Assembly: GCA_030280995.1 (NCBI GenBank)
Contig: JASXTE010000229.1
Span: 1-64,000, forward strand
Reading direction: 5' to 3'
DNA: 64,000 nucleotides
Source: Hemileia vastatrix
Taxonomy: Eukaryota > Basidiomycota > Pucciniomycetes > Pucciniales > Zaghouaniaceae
The notes beneath the pieces are model-generated. The model did no database searches. It was not told the DNA's origin and worked only from the letters and a program-made list of their open reading frames with translations. Numbering within the stretch: the stretch's first letter is position 1; each line of letters begins with the position of its first letter. This document shows positions 1-11,789 of this stretch, one piece after another. The translations under genes and the position numbers were made by a program.

Positions 1-397
1 AGTCCCATAGAAATCTGTGAGCTTCCACAACGTCTAGCCAATGACGACAGACTTTTCTACAGTTCATCATTGTTTGAGAGTCCAAGTATGCAATAATGGC
101 TAGGACTACATCTGATGGAAGCGACTTGATCCTTGAAGAAGGCATTGGGAAGTTGAAAGCGATGACTTCGGATTTCGAACGAATGTGGATGGAACTTGGA
201 CGAGAAGGAATTTGAATGCCAAAGATGATAAAGTGCGGGAGCTCGTTGATTCAGATTTGCAGGTGAAAGGAGCAAAATCGAAGACGAATCAAAAAGGAGA
301 CGAAACGGAAATTCGGATGCGAGTGGTCGAAAGGGAAGATGGAAGGATTGGAAAAGTTGCTTCTTCGTTCTCAACCACTCACTCCTCAAATTGAAAC
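1..397. promoter_or_regulatory. Upstream strip of F-box-like type-1 copy A
   Basis: About 230 bases before the start at 398 closely match the strips upstream of the type-1 genes at 41.6, 56.6 and 60.6 kb, including TTCTTCGTTCTCAACCACTC at 361-380. At the 41.6 and 60.6 kb loci the same strip also serves a type-2 F-box gene on the other strand. Here no type-2 reading frame follows on the minus strand; the similarity stops just before where its ATG would lie. The farther left flank (from about 110) resembles only the left flank of the 56.6 kb copy. A promoter role is inferred from position and conservation. Confidence 0.5.
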
Positions 398-1911
398 ATG
401 ATGCAACAAAGCGAGCAAGAGCAAGAAGCATCGAAAACTATCACTCTGGATTCAATCCCACAAGACGTCGCTCTAGCCATCGTCGAGGTGGTCAAAGGAT
501 GGGTAGATGATGAAAGCAATCACTTCAAAGAAAAGGAGAAGGCAAAGAAGTGAGTCGAAGGTTGATTCTCTCAGATCTCATTCCGATTTTCCTAAAGTCT
601 GTTTAGACATGCATTCTGATGGATCTTGTATCTTCGCAAACTTCCAACAGAACGAGAGACTCCACTCTGAGAGCGATCGCTCTAAGTTGCAGAAAAAACT
701 TTGATTCCTACTTCCCTGCTCTACTTGAGAACGTCACATTCTATGGAACTGATTTAATCAGCATCCAAAATCTATTCCAGAGGGAGAATAATGGACGTCT
801 GGTCAGATCACTTCACGTCAAAGGACTACCAGCTGGCGTCAGTCAAACGACAAGATCTCTTTTATTGGATCAAATCGTAGCAAGCTCCATTCTTCCTCCT
901 TCAGTAGACAACCAGATCAGATTTCAACAAGGGCTTGAGATGCTCTCGTCTAATATCTTTTGCAGTACTCCTACCATCGAGACTTTGATCATTGGATCAT
1001 TCGTTTACATCCCCGGTTTATTTTACAAGCGTCATGCGTTCCTCACCAATTCTCTCAAGGAACTTTTCGTTATATGCGAACCAGGCAACGAAAGTAATCT
1101 ATCCGTGAGGAACGGCATATGGCTCTTGCTTTTCGTCCCTTCACTTTCAACGGCAACGCTGGGAATGGAATATTCCATCGAGGACTTTAACTTTTTATTG
1201 GAATTTGGTGATACGGTTGAAGGCTTATCTCAGGTTTCCAAACTATCTTTGAATGTTCAATTCGTTTGGAATGATGCGAAATCGAAGACTTGGTGGGGGT
1301 TACAGGAAGAATCTTACAGACATTCGGCTCAAGGCAATCAGAAGACATTCGCGGTCTCGCAACTTCTTCGTTGCGTGAACACAAATCGACTAGTATCGCT
1401 GGAAATCATTGGCAATGGTCAAATCTCAAGAGAGGGAGACAACACGCTCGTGTTCACGGAATGCTTGACGGTTCTTCATCAATCATTCAACTCGCTTCTG
1501 CATCTCAGATTATTCGGCTTAGTGGTCAGAAAAGGTCATCCAAACAGTACCTGTTTTTCCAACTTCAAGTTGATGAAAATGCTGACTTTGGACGGTTTTA
1601 TTCTGCATTGGCTTCAAGTCTGCGATGAAACAATGGTCATTCCCTCTAGCTTGGAGGTCATCTGGTTACCTCATTATGACGACGAGAAATTTGAAGCTGA
1701 CGATCTTCTACTTCAATTTATCAGATCAAGAGGCTCATCTTTGCCCAAGTTGAAAGAGGTGATAGTTCCTAAGGTTCCTGTCTTACCTGATGGAATACCT
1801 GCAAACATAGAAAACTGGACTCGCAACAGAGAGAGACTAGAAAAGGAGGAGATGTTTACGAGTGGGAGGGTCATATTGAGGAAGGCCGAAGAAGGCGAAA
1901 TGGGTGAGTGA
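398..1911 (+). CDS. F-box-like/leucine-rich protein, type 1 copy A
   Basis: Two exons, 398-549 and 651-1911, joined by a 101-base phase-2 intron (GTGAGT...CAG), give about 470 residues. Residues 15-90 look like an F-box split by the intron: TLDSIPQDVALAIVEVVKGW, a charged insert, then RDSTLRAIALSCRKNF. Irregular leucine-rich segments follow, with signatures shared by all paralogues: FGDTVEGLS, the TWWGL motif, SAQGNQKTFAVSQLLRCVNT, and the ending FTSGRVILRKAEEGEM. F-box proteins normally recruit substrates to SCF ubiquitin ligases; that role is inferred. This is the only type-1 copy here without a nonsense codon or frame break. A GTGAGT overlaps its last codons, where copy B and the edge copy appear to splice onward, so a further 3' exon is possible. 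The start follows the conserved upstream strip; ATG 401 is an alternative. Confidence 0.65.
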
Positions 1912-1915
1912 ATGA

Positions 1916-3321
1916 GTGACTCCGCTATTCAGGACAACAGGAGTGATTTCATTCAATTCTCAAGTGACGAAAAGTTTCCACTCTAACAGTGATTTCATCT
2001 TCATGTTGCAGATGTTCCTAGATGATCTCTCAAATTACCCAAATCTGAGAAGGATAGAGTTGAATGTTCCAGCTCATGCTTATATCAGAGCCGGAGAAGA
2101 TGGTTCAAAGAACTTTATCGTGTCGAAACCGAATGGAGCTACAATTTCACCCCAATCTGCTCAACAACTTTTCAAATTGATCGATGCAGCTTCAAAGTTT
2201 GTTGGAAATAACAGTGTGGCTTCTATTATCAGAGGTCTAGGTGGTTTAGAATGGCAGGAAGTGAAACAAATTTCAGTCAAATTGCAGCCTTTCAAGGATA
2301 CTCTTCAAAGTTTGGAGATGAAGTATTATAATGATAGATTTGGCTTCATAGAAGGAGACGCCATTTGGGATTTTGCAATGACATGCTCAAACTTAAAGTC
2401 ATTTGGATTAAATCTTTATAACGATCATACGGATCCCAAAAGGACAAAGATGGAGGTTCGTAAGCTAAGATTTCATCTCACGAAGGTAGAAAAGTTCAAC
2501 TCAACAAACTGGATCTCGTTCTAGGTCATTATGAAATCGATTGGAAAGAGATGGAAAACTGGATGGGAAACAGTTTAGAAGAGTTGACTTTGATTAGACT
2601 TGATATGGGTTTGAGTGAAGATCCAATCATTACTTCGAGAGAACTAGTGAATCTCTTATCCAAGTCTAGAACTACTCTTAGAAAAATCAAGTTAGAACAT
2701 TTAGGAACTCAGATGATGATCAAGAACTTTTTACAAAAGATATTTTATTCTTTCCAAATCTAGAATCACTACAATTAGAATCTTTGAAACCATTTCTATA
2801 CGATTTCTTCTTTAACTTTTCCGCTCCAAATCTGGTCAACTTCAGCTTCATCCATAGATCATCTGAAGCTGAAGAATCAAAATCGACATTCAGAGTTTTC
2901 CTCAAGTTTCTTAGGAAGTATTCATCGCAGTTGAAAGCTTTAGAATTTAATTTCGAAGATGATGAAGAGATACCCAATCTGACACAATATCTTGATTCAG
3001 AGAGGTACATGGACTTCCCCCGCTTTGGAATCTTTGAAGATGCACAAATATGGAGAATGGTTTACTCAACTTCCGAAAAGATTCTCTGGATTTGGATTCT
3101 CAAGTCTGAAATCTCTAGATACTAATGACGAGGACATTAGGTCCTTGTTCATGAAGAAGTCACGGATTTTACCTTCAAGGGAAGAAGCAAATGAGAGACC
3201 TGAACCTAGAGAAGATTACGATGCTTGGCATGACGAACACTATGGAGATCCAGATGAGAGTGAAGAGGAAGAAGAGGAAGAGGACGAAGACGAAGACGAG
3301 TATGATGAAGAAGAAGAGTAA
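1916..3321 (+). pseudogene. Frame-broken type-2 F-box/LRR relic A'
   Basis: Coding similarity to type-2 proteins (41759-43384, and 58792-60433 on the other strand) runs through this stretch in three frames. Frame changes fall near 2490, 2740 and 3000. Matching blocks include LSNYPNLRRIELN, then DWKEMENWMGNSLEELTL (compare DWISIANWVGESLKRLIL in the 41.8-kb gene), then FPNLESLQLESLKPF, then PALESLKMHKYG. The N-terminal F-box is missing. The last frame ends in an acidic tail of about 20 Glu/Asp residues (3260-3320) not seen in the relatives. No canonical introns of normal length repair the breaks. It lies in tandem with copy A rather than head to head. It could still be expressed if some breaks are sequence errors. 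Confidence 0.55.
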
Positions 3322-3554
3322 AGGAGATGGAGAGATGAATTTTATCGGAGAGCGACAGCTTTCCTTGACGGTTTGTGATCTAGTGTTCTGTATCTATTTT
3401 ATCTATTGAATCAAGACACTTTTGAACGAGACGAGATGAGATTTCCGAGAGTCCAACGCCGAGGCTCGCTGTTTTCGATCTGAGGAAATTTTTCGAAGCT
3501 GGCTTTGCATCCCATCCCATCCCATCCTCATCCTCATCTTCTCCTTATTCAAAG

Positions 3555-5848
3555 ATGGCCAAGATTCAAAAGAAAGGAGAAAAGGGAGCATCGAAAGCTT
3601 ACATTACTCGAAGCAAGTCGTTGAAGAAGTTGCAAGTATCGCTTTCAGATTTCAGAAGGTTATGCATCTTGAAAGGAATCTTCCCACGAGTTCCTCGACA
3701 TGCAAAGAGAGCAAACAAGGGTTCCACTGCCCCAACTACTTTCTATTATCTCAGAGACATTCAGTACTTGGCTCATGAACCAGTGTTAACAAAGTTGAGA
3801 GAACACAAGACATTCGCAAAGAAATTGACCAAAGCTTTAGGAAGAGGTGAATGGTTGGCTGCAAAAGGATTGGAAGAATCAAAACCTCAATACAAATTAG
3901 ATCACATTATTAAAGAAAGATATCCTACTTTTAACGATTCTCTTAAAGATTTAGATGACGCTTTGTCTTTGATTGTTCTGTTTTCTACTCTTCCTTCTAC
4001 TGGAAAAGACAATCCTTTACCTGGTGAAAAGAATACTACTGGTGGAAATCTCGTCAAACCTAAAGTGTTGGAAAGTTGTGAGAGAATCAAGAATGAATGG
4101 TTGAGTTATGTAGTCAGGACAAAGAGTTTGAGAAAAGTCTTTTTCAGTATAAAGGGAACTTACTTTCAGGCAGAGATCAAGGGTGAAAAAGTCACTTGGT
4201 TGGTCCCTTACCTCTTCACTCAACAGGTGAGTACATTGGAAGAAGTGGCATGATGAGAGTGGGCTGTATGGTATAGATGAGATGGATTGAGACGAGAGTC
4301 GAAGCGGGATCGAGATAGAGGAAGGAAGAAAAGAGCAGAAGGACAAGCATACATTCTTGAGTTTTCGAACCGTCTGCCTGCTTCCTTTTCTTCTCTTCGG
4401 ATGCCATAATAAACTGTGTCGCTTTCAACTTACACCTTTTTGTCATATCCAATCTTCTTCTTCAAACAGGTCCCAACAGACGTCGACTTCCGACTACTCT
4501 CTACCTTCCTAGAACTCTACCAAACTCTGCTCGGATTCGTTCTTTTCAGGTTATACAACGATGAGAATCTGGTCTATCCACCAAAGCTAGACGTAGAACT
4601 AGACGAAGGAGGAGCTGGAATGGGAGCTCTCAGATTGGAAGGAAACGAGATCAAGAGCAAATCAGACGAGAGTAAGGGAAAAGAAGTGGAAGGAAAGAAA
4701 GTCAAAGTCAAAGACGTAAAGAAACAAATCAAAGCTATTGGAAGAGAAGGAATCCAAGATGATGAAGATGAAGAGGATGAAGAAGAGGAAGGAGGTTCAG
4801 AAGAAGCAAAGATCACTGAATTAGGAGATGATTTCGTAGAAAGGAAATCAAGTTCAAACCCATCGAATCTAATCACATTATCCAATCTATCTTCGAATCA
4901 ATCTTCATCGAATGTTGAGATCTTCAAACCATACGTCATTTACTTGGATAGATCAGTTCCTAAATCAATCTTGGAATTCATCGTTCGATCCTTTGGAGTT
5001 TTACCAAACAATTTGGGTTGGGATTCGATTTCAGGCTCAGGAAGTTCTTTCAATTCCAAAGATCCAAGGATCACTCATGTGGTTATTGATAGACCAGAGA
5101 TTCCAAAAGATGTTCAACAACCAACTCAAACCAAGGATGGTGTAAAGGCTGAAAAGAGAGCTTTCATTCAACCTCAATGGATCGCGGATTGTGTCAATCA
5201 AGGCAAAATTCTACCAACTGAAAAATATGCTCCTGGAGTTGAATCTTTGCCAAGTCATTTGAGTCCATTCGTTGATGAGAAAGAAGTAGATGCTAGAGGT
5301 GGTTACGTTCCAATGGAAGCTAGAGCTAAATTGGCCGAAGAATTGGGTTTGACTAATGAGAACGAAGAGGAAGTTCAAGAAGATGAAGATGATGATGACG
5401 AGGAGGAAGATGAAGAAGAGGATGAAGAAATGGAAGAAGATTCAAATGAAATCAAGAGACCTGCTTTGAATGCTCTATTGAAAAATCCAAAGGATGAAAA
5501 TGGAGAATTGTTATCCGCTGCTGAATTGGAAGCTGAATCTCTTGGTGGTGAGAAATTATTATCTGAATTGGAATCTCTACATCAAGAAGCTTTGAAGAAA
5601 GTCAATAAACCAAAGAATAAAGTTACTTCTACAAAGAATAAGACTGAAGGGGAAGAAGCTAAGGAAATGGCTACTTCTTTAATGTCTAACAAGGAGAGGA
5701 AATTACATAAGAAATTGGCTTATTCTAAAAAGGAAAGAGAAGCTGAGAATTGAAATTGGAAGAAAGGAGAAAGGAAAATGAAAAGGAAATGAAGAGGAAA
5801 GCTAGTGGCAAGACTGCATCGAAGAAGGTTGGCTCTAAGAAAGCATAA
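3555..5848 (+). CDS. NOP7: Pescadillo homolog (ribosome biogenesis)
   Basis: Two exons, 3555-4226 and 4470-5848, separated by a 243-base intron (GTGAGT...CAG). The protein is about 680 residues. The N-terminal Pescadillo domain spans about residues 5-290: GASKAYITRSKSLKKLQVSL, FRRLCILKGIFPR, HLYTF-region equivalents, then VDFRLLSTFLELYQTLLGFV after the splice. A BRCT domain follows (about 375-475; FKPYVIYLDRS, FIQPQWIADCVNQG), then an acidic stretch and a basic coiled tail. In yeast Nop7 forms the PeBoW complex with Erb1 and Ytm1 and is needed for 27S pre-rRNA processing and the 60S subunit in the nucleolus. The frame is lost near 5748: one missing A would restore a basic tail of about 30 residues ending at 5848, otherwise the stop is at 5753. 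Because the gene is essential in yeast, I suspect a sequence error. Confidence 0.93.
4227..4469 (+). other. Intron of the Pescadillo gene
   Basis: GTGAGT follows a CAG codon and AAACAG precedes GTCCCAACAGACGTC. Splicing joins TQQ to VPTDVDFR in phase 0, matching the family. At 243 bases it is one of the longer introns in the window. Confidence 0.85.
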
Positions 5849-6777
5849 ATTGGTCACTCTTTTCTAGCTTCCATTGGTAGTTTATTTTACCTTTCAAATG
5901 AAAAGCTGATCACTTTCTTTGTTGTCTCTCGACTTTGTGGCTTCACGAATTCACCTCGAGCGTCTCTTCTCGTCCTTCCCCCATCGCTCGCCTATTGTAA
6001 CTTTGCCTCCACACTCTCTAATAGATCCCGTTCTCCTTAGAATTCTTTTTCTGTTTTTCAGCTTCGTGTAGTTACATAGTCATTGCGGTTTTCTTATTTC
6101 AATATCACTTCGTTGTCGTTTTACACGAATAGGTGGCAAAAGTCAGCGCGCGAAAGACGGACTCCTGCAGTTGAATCGGACTGCGGTTTTGGATTGCGGT
6201 CCCGTCTGACTTTAAGCTTCGGAATCAAGATGAGTATGTAAGTGCATGAGATCTGAGAAGTTGAGAGCTTAAAGAGGTATGTACGCAAGGCCACAGTCTG
6301 AGGTCACACGAGAAGTTCGCAGCGACTCAACTCGGCAGACTTCTCTCCTTTCTCAGCTCTGCTTCTGACGTTCTGGCTGCGAAACAAGGTCGACTTCGTA
6401 TCTCATCCTGAGTCTAGAATGTGAGCTTTCTTCGAATTTGCAGCAAACGGCATGGAAATGGAAGGAGGTCGGATTCGGACCTTGCGGCCCTCGAAAGCTA
6501 TCTTTGTGTGCCGCCGACTATTGCGGCACGAGCTAGTCGTGTTTCCTCTGACCATTTGGCAAAATCGAGCTTCTCACCACGCTGCCCTTATCTTTTCGCG
6601 ACATGGAACCGACGTTCCTGATTGATACGACTGACTGACAGAAGAAGGTTTAAGAAGAGCCCACTTGAGACACTTTTTTCTTCTCCTTTCCATCTTTCCA
6701 TCTTCTCCCTTTTCCATCCTCTCTCTCTCTCTTTCCTCCTCCATTCATCCTCTACACACACGCAAGATCATCCAGTC
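5849..6777. other. Intergenic region, Pescadillo to permease
   Basis: No convincing coding potential. The first 200 bases are the Pescadillo 3' flank. The last 120 are pyrimidine-rich (TCTCTCTCTCTTTCC tracts at 6720-6740) and probably hold the permease promoter and leader. A short reading frame at 6421-6621 has no recognisable motif. No tRNA-like boxes seen. Confidence 0.5.
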
Positions 6778-9387
6778 ATGAGTAACTTAGCTGGGCTTTC
6801 ACTAGAAGTAAGTTGAAGAATTGGAAGTTTCTTTCTAACGAGCTTGTTTCTTTGTGTCCTACCCCTCCACCGACTGCCATTCGCTGCTTCTCCAGTACTT
6901 ACGCTCATTTTGTACTCGTTTTCGACTCAAATCTCTCTTACTTCGTAGGACCCAGGTCAATTGAAACCATTCCACCACGAATCTGAAAAGCAACAACACG
7001 ACGACGTCACACCTTACAATCCTTCGGATGTCGAAATGTCGAAGATCCCCTTGGCCGAATTCCACTACTACGCTCGCCTTCAAAGAGAATTCGAAGAGAG
7101 TAGAATCGATGAGTCTCATCAAGTCACTGGAGATAACTCTTCAGGCTCAAGCTCGAATGAGAAGGGAGAATCCAATCAAGTCCAACTAAGAAGCGCTGAT
7201 AATGATGATTTGCAGTACCAATCTCTGACCTCTGATCAAAAGGACAAGCTGAACGCTAGAAGAGCTTTGAGAATGGCCACTGCTTCCGCCGTCTTTTTCC
7301 TTATCACTACCGATATCTTGGGTCCAAATGGAGCTCCCTACGCAATGGTCAGTGTTGAGATAGATTGCTTTGAGCTTGAGAGAATCCCCGAGAGAGAGAC
7401 TGACATTATGGCAATGCTCGCTTCCCTCTCCTACTTTTTGTTTTTCCAAAGTCACAAGTCGGTTACGTACCAGGAAACATCTTGTACTTCGTTTTCGGTT
7501 GTGCTGCTGGTTACACTGGTCTAGTTCTTTGGCGTCTCTTCCTTGCTTTGGATTCTGCTAGATATCCAATCAAAACGTACTCAGATATTGCTGAGAGAAT
7601 CTTTGGTCGTCCTGCTCGTCATGTCGTTACTGTTCTTCAAGTGAGTTCTCTAAGTTTTCGGCTTTGTTATGTTTCAATCGACTCAAGTCTGCGCTCCCCT
7701 ACCTTCTCTCCCCGTTCAACAGTCGCTCCAACTTATCGTCAACGTCGGAGTCATCTGTCTATCCAACGCTCAGAGTCTTGACCAACTAGACACTGGCGCC
7801 TTCTGCTTCGCAGGTGCCATCGTTATCTGGGCTGTTCTAGGAATGATCATCGCTCAAATCCGTTCGCTCAAGAACTATGGTTGGATCGCAAACGCTGCCG
7901 TTTGGATGAATGTTCTCATCATGATCATTTCCGTCCCAGCCTTCGTACACTTTGGACCTAACTACGAAGCAGCAGCTTCAGCTTTCGGTTACAAAGAACC
8001 TTACGCACCTGTCAAAGCCGCTGCCTTTGTCTCTCAACCAATCACAGCCAAGGTCAACGGAATCATGAACCTCGTCTTCGCCTACGGAGGTGCAATGATC
8101 TTCCCAGAGCTCATGAGCGAAATGAGAAGACCTGCCGATTTCTGGAAAGGAATGGGAGTTGCTCAAATCTTTATCTACGTAGTGTGAGTATCATGCGAGG
8201 ATGCAATTGGGAATGACGCGACATTGACTCGAACAATCGCTTTCTCTCTCAGCTACACTGTCTATGCTTCAGTTACCTACAAATACCAAGGACAATACAC
8301 CCAAAGTTTGAGTTACTTCGGTATACTTGGAAAGCCAAATGAAACCGCTTGTTCGTGTCTTAGATTTTGAGAGAAAGAGCAAGAGAAAGGACGAGAGGGT
8401 GAAATTTGAGCGGCATAGGGACTAACGTCTTCCCTTTTTCCTTCTACTCTTCTCCCTTAGATGCCCTTCAATCGACCTGTAACGTATTCGGAATCTTGAC
8501 AGGTGTTGCCGCTGCAGGATTGTACGGAAAGTGAGTCATGAATAAAGGAACAGATCAAGTCAGAGAACGAAGCGAGATCTCGCGCGCATTTCTCACCTCT
8601 TTCTTCTTTCTCTCTCCCCTCTTTTCTCTTTCCAATCACTGTTTCTCACCCCTTTTCACCCTCTTAGTATCGGAATCAAGGTAGCCTACATCAACATTGT
8701 TGAAGATTGGTTCAAAGGACCTCCTCTTCTTTCCAGAAAGGGTCGTGTCATTTGGACTATCATGTCAACCACCTACTGGGCTCTGGCTTTCGTAATTGGG
8801 TGAGTGATTTTTGTCTAATTGCCGTTTCCTGAACCCTCGTTCTCTAACCCGTCGTCCTTTGTTGTCCTCTTGCAGTGCCGCTATCCCTCAAGTTCAAACT
8901 CTTTCCGGTCTCATCGCTGCCATCGCCATCCAACAGTTCACCTACTCTTTCCCACCACTCCTCTGGCTCGGACACGCAATGGCCACTGACACAGCTGAAA
9001 TCGAAGGAAATTGGGAACCTGGAAAGCAATACGTCAGACATGACAGCTGGACTAGCCCCGCCCGTTGGAGAAGAGCAATCTTTGGTGGAACCTTGACTTT
9101 CTCATTCAGGGGGCCGTCGATATTCTTTGCCAAAGGTCTACTTCAAATTGATCAATCTCATCGTTTCACTAGGTGGTTTCACTCTCGCAGGTCTAGGAAT
9201 GTGTAAGTTTCTCTTGAACGCTCAAGCTTTCTTTCTAATCTCGCTTCGATCTCTTGACTGATCTCTTTTCTCTCTTCTTCCTTGCCAACTCTCGCCTCTC
9301 GCAGACGGAAGTGGAACCTCCGTCAAAGACACCTTCAACAACGGTGGAGCTGCCACTTCTTTTGGTTGCAAGAGTGCAACTGGCTGA
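6778..9387 (+). CDS. AAAP-family neutral amino acid permease (Mtr-like)
   Basis: Nine exons: 6778-6807, 6949-7347, 7452-7640, 7723-8183, 8253-8350, 8461-8530, 8668-8799, 8876-9202 and 9305-9387. Intron phases agree throughout. The protein has a hydrophilic N-terminus of about 90 residues, then about 11 hydrophobic helices. GPNGAPYAM|SQVGYVPGN and LALDSARYPIKTYSDIAERI match fungal Mtr-type amino acid/auxin permeases (Pfam Aa_trans), which carry neutral amino acids with protons across the plasma membrane. Exon 5 ends at a weaker GTTCGT donor. In exon 8 the frame is broken at an AAA run (9132-9134); removing one base gives KVYFKLINLIVSLGGFTLAG and an in-frame final exon ending KSATG. The call is secure at family level; the substrate is not determined. 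Confidence 0.88.
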
Positions 9388-9985
9388 TTCTACTTTCCCC
9401 CAAAAAAACTGTACTTTATGATCTCGACCCTTTGGGTATTATTATTCAGGCTTTGTATTATGAGACACCAAAAATAAAGTTATGAAATGTCACTTGTTCT
9501 TTCTAATTCAAACGGTGCGTTCTTATTGTCTGCTTTGATTGCACAAGACAAATGCAAGGGTCAACGGAAGCTGGAGAACGGGCTCAAGCTCGAAGGCAGA
9601 GAGAAGCTTCGAGAGCTTTGGAGATTGAGATCAAAATGATACACTTTATAAGCTCACGATAGAGATTTCATTGATGCTCTCACCGCCTCTCGAAGGTTTT
9701 GGTCGAGTTGCTCGACTTGCCTCCCTGAGGTCCTTACTCGCGCTCTCGCTGCCTCCGAAGGATGCTGCTTTTGGAAAAAAGCATCGATCTAAAGCAGAAA
9801 AAAAAAATCTGAGAGACAGTGCAGAGACGCTTGATTCTTGGTCTCAATTTACAAAGAGCTAAAGCTCGCGTTTCGAAAGTTGTCTCCTTCCCCATTTCCA
9901 TTCAGCTTTCAACTCGAACTCTCTTTCTCTTTTTCTCCACCTTCAATCTCCAGTAAGCGTGCAACAACCACCTTTGATCCCATTC
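9388..9985. other. Convergent intergenic region
   Basis: The permease (plus strand) and the F-box gene (minus strand) both end here. The stretch has an A-rich run at 9799-9808 and AT-rich 3'-UTR-like sequence at 9400-9490, including AATAAA at 9473-9478, a candidate poly(A) signal for the permease. No coding motif recognised. Confidence 0.45.
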
Positions 9986-11380
9986 CTAAACCTTTAAGTT
10001 TCTAGTCTCTCTTTCCTTCATTTCCATCTCGATTTCCTTCTTCATCTTTTCGAACTCAGTGTTCGTTTTCTCGTTGTAGAACTCGAACTTGAACTTTAAG
10101 TGAGTAGTTTCTCCATCTCTTTCCCTTTGAGTATCCTTTCTTGTCTTGATTTCTATCTTGTGTTCTTTCTTCAACATCTCATTTCTGAAACTTTCAAATT
10201 CCAGCAGCTTAACCATGGTTAATCGATCAAGGTTGAAGTCATCAAAGAATGTGAGCTCTTGGAGTAATGGACAAGGAACGGATCCAGAGGCTTTCTCGTT
10301 GATCGAGTATAGAAGCTCTTCGATATCGAAAGTGGTTTCCGAGATGGTTGCAAATCTGATCTGTAAGCATCTTAGATTTGGACAAACGGCCAGAGCTTGT
10401 GAGACTTCAAAGACGTCCAAATAGGGCTTGAAAGGTTCATCTAATTCTAGATCCTCTACCTCTGAAAATTCTTCTATCGTCACTGTCAAATTCAATGTCA
10501 AAGCGGTGATTGAGTTGAGCAAATCAGGACTCAACTCACTCAACTCGCAAAGAGTTACACCGTCTGAATCCAGAATGCAAAGACTAGGGAATTTCCAATT
10601 GGAAAGTAAAGCCCTAGAGAAAAGAATTGGTAGCTCCATCATCCAAACCAAAGGAAAGATGTGCTCTTGTAAGTCCGGAACTTGATCCAGTTGGTCTAAT
10701 CTGTCGATAAAGTCGTAACCTCCCAAATCGATATCTTCTAGGCTTGATTTCAAATGCACCAGAATGCGGTACAAGGCACTCAAATCATCTGTTTTCCTGA
10801 CCTTCAAATTTTGTAAACCATCCATCCAATCCAAATCCTCGGAAGTCACTAATTTGAGCTCGTCTACGTAAAGACCACGTAGGAATGGATCTGAGTCTGA
10901 CTCTTCTTCCATTTCACCCCAGTTGTCAACGAAATGTCCCCCATAAGAGTGTTCGACGGTCGAAAGTATTTCTACAGCATGGAAGAATTTTCTTACTAAG
11001 TTCCTAGTGTGGAGATTAGCAGTTGGGTCTTGAGTGATGTGAAGGATTGAGAGGGAACGATTACACTTGATGAGGATATTGAATACCTTTCTCAAATCCT
11101 TCTCTGAAAACTTGGAATTGATAACCACAGACTTGAGCGAATGATTTGAATTCACTGCAAAAGTAGATAGTATCTCGATTGTACTTTCGACGGTCTCAAT
11201 TTGAGGGACCTCAACTTGTCTCCAGAATGACTTCGTTCCAACCATATTCTCTTTCCATTGCTTGCACGTTCTCATCGCAGCTACTCTCTCCTTTGCAGTG
11301 AGAGAAGTGAAGACTAGAGAAAGAAGCTCGACTGGAGTGTGTTGAAACTTGGAAGTGGATGATTGAGTGGTGACTGTCAT
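9986..11380 (-). CDS. F-box protein, type 3 copy 1
   Basis: Single open frame of about 464 residues. I chose the ATG at 11380 (MTVTTQSS) because the paralogue at 22799 starts at the equivalent place; the frame stays open to an ATG at 11437. The F-box is at about residues 12-60: FQHTPVELLSLVFTSLTAKE, then MRTCKQWKEN and SFWRQVEV. The rest has irregular leucine-rich segments (NSNHSLKSVVINSKF, NWKFPSLCILDSDG, CPNLRCLQIRF) and a charged C-terminal helix rich in Glu and Lys. Substrate recruitment to an SCF ubiquitin ligase is the family's usual role; no target can be inferred. It faces the MFS permease gene head to head across 409 bases. Confidence 0.75.
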   Translation of the reverse strand: MTVTTQSSTSKFQHTPVELLSLVFTSLTAKERVAAMRTCKQWKENMVGTKSFWRQVEVPQIETVESTIEILSTFAVNSNHSLKSVVINSKFSEKDLRKVFNILIKCNRSLSILHITQDPTANLHTRNLVRKFFHAVEILSTVEHSYGGHFVDNWGEMEEESDSDPFLRGLYVDELKLVTSEDLDWMDGLQNLKVRKTDDLSALYRILVHLKSSLEDIDLGGYDFIDRLDQLDQVPDLQEHIFPLVWMMELPILFSRALLSNWKFPSLCILDSDGVTLCELSELSPDLLNSITALTLNLTVTIEEFSEVEDLELDEPFKPYLDVFEVSQALAVCPNLRCLQIRFATISETTFDIEELLYSINEKASGSVPCPLLQELTFFDDFNLDRLTMVKLLEFESFRNEMLKKEHKIEIKTRKDTQRERDGETTHLKFKFEFYNEKTNTEFEKMKKEIEMEMKERETRNLKV

Positions 11381-11789
11381 CTGATGGATGAGAACGGGAT
11401 CGTAGGTGCAAATAGTCAGTATTGATGTCTGCTTCAAGCAGCTCTTTACGTAGTTCTAAACTTACTTTGAGTGTTGCAGGAAGAACGAGTGAGGGGAAAG
11501 AAGACAAGATGCAAAAAAGAAAATCTTCTTCAGTTTTGGTCGAAACGCCGAGGTGATGGAGCTTTCTCTTTCTTCTCTCTTTCTCCTTTTCACTTCTTCT
11601 TCAAACACTTATCGTTATCAGAGCGTCCAAAACGTCAGTTCTCATCACAGATCTCGTTCGCCACCGCCGCGGATGATCAAAGATAAGCCGGAGGCCTCAC
11701 CCCTCCTCAAGATAAGGCTAGCAATCTCCTTCTGTAGGATTTGGAAACTTTTCTTCTCTTTACCTTCTACCAACAATATCTTCTCAATT
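11381..11789. promoter_or_regulatory. Divergent intergenic region
   Basis: This 409-base stretch separates two divergently transcribed genes and must hold both promoters. It is pyrimidine-rich toward the permease (TTTCTCTTTCTTCTCTCTTT near 11563-11582) and purine-rich toward the F-box gene. No named motif is identifiable. Confidence 0.4.

Noticed and set aside
57..431. Minus-strand frame of 124 residues, with similar frames at 56355-56666 and 60472-60735
   Set aside because: They share text such as LRSEWLRTKKQL only because the promoter strip and first exon are duplicated. The frames begin and end differently, and the type-2 gene starts elsewhere.
1905..2012. Splicing of type-1 copy A directly into the downstream LRR frame
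   Set aside because: GTGAGT at 1905 to the CAG before 2012 gives a stop after four codons, and the downstream protein matches type 2, not the type-1 C-terminus.
4574..4885. Ser-rich minus-strand frame inside Pescadillo
   Set aside because: Shadow of the Glu/Asp-rich coding strand; no independent signal.
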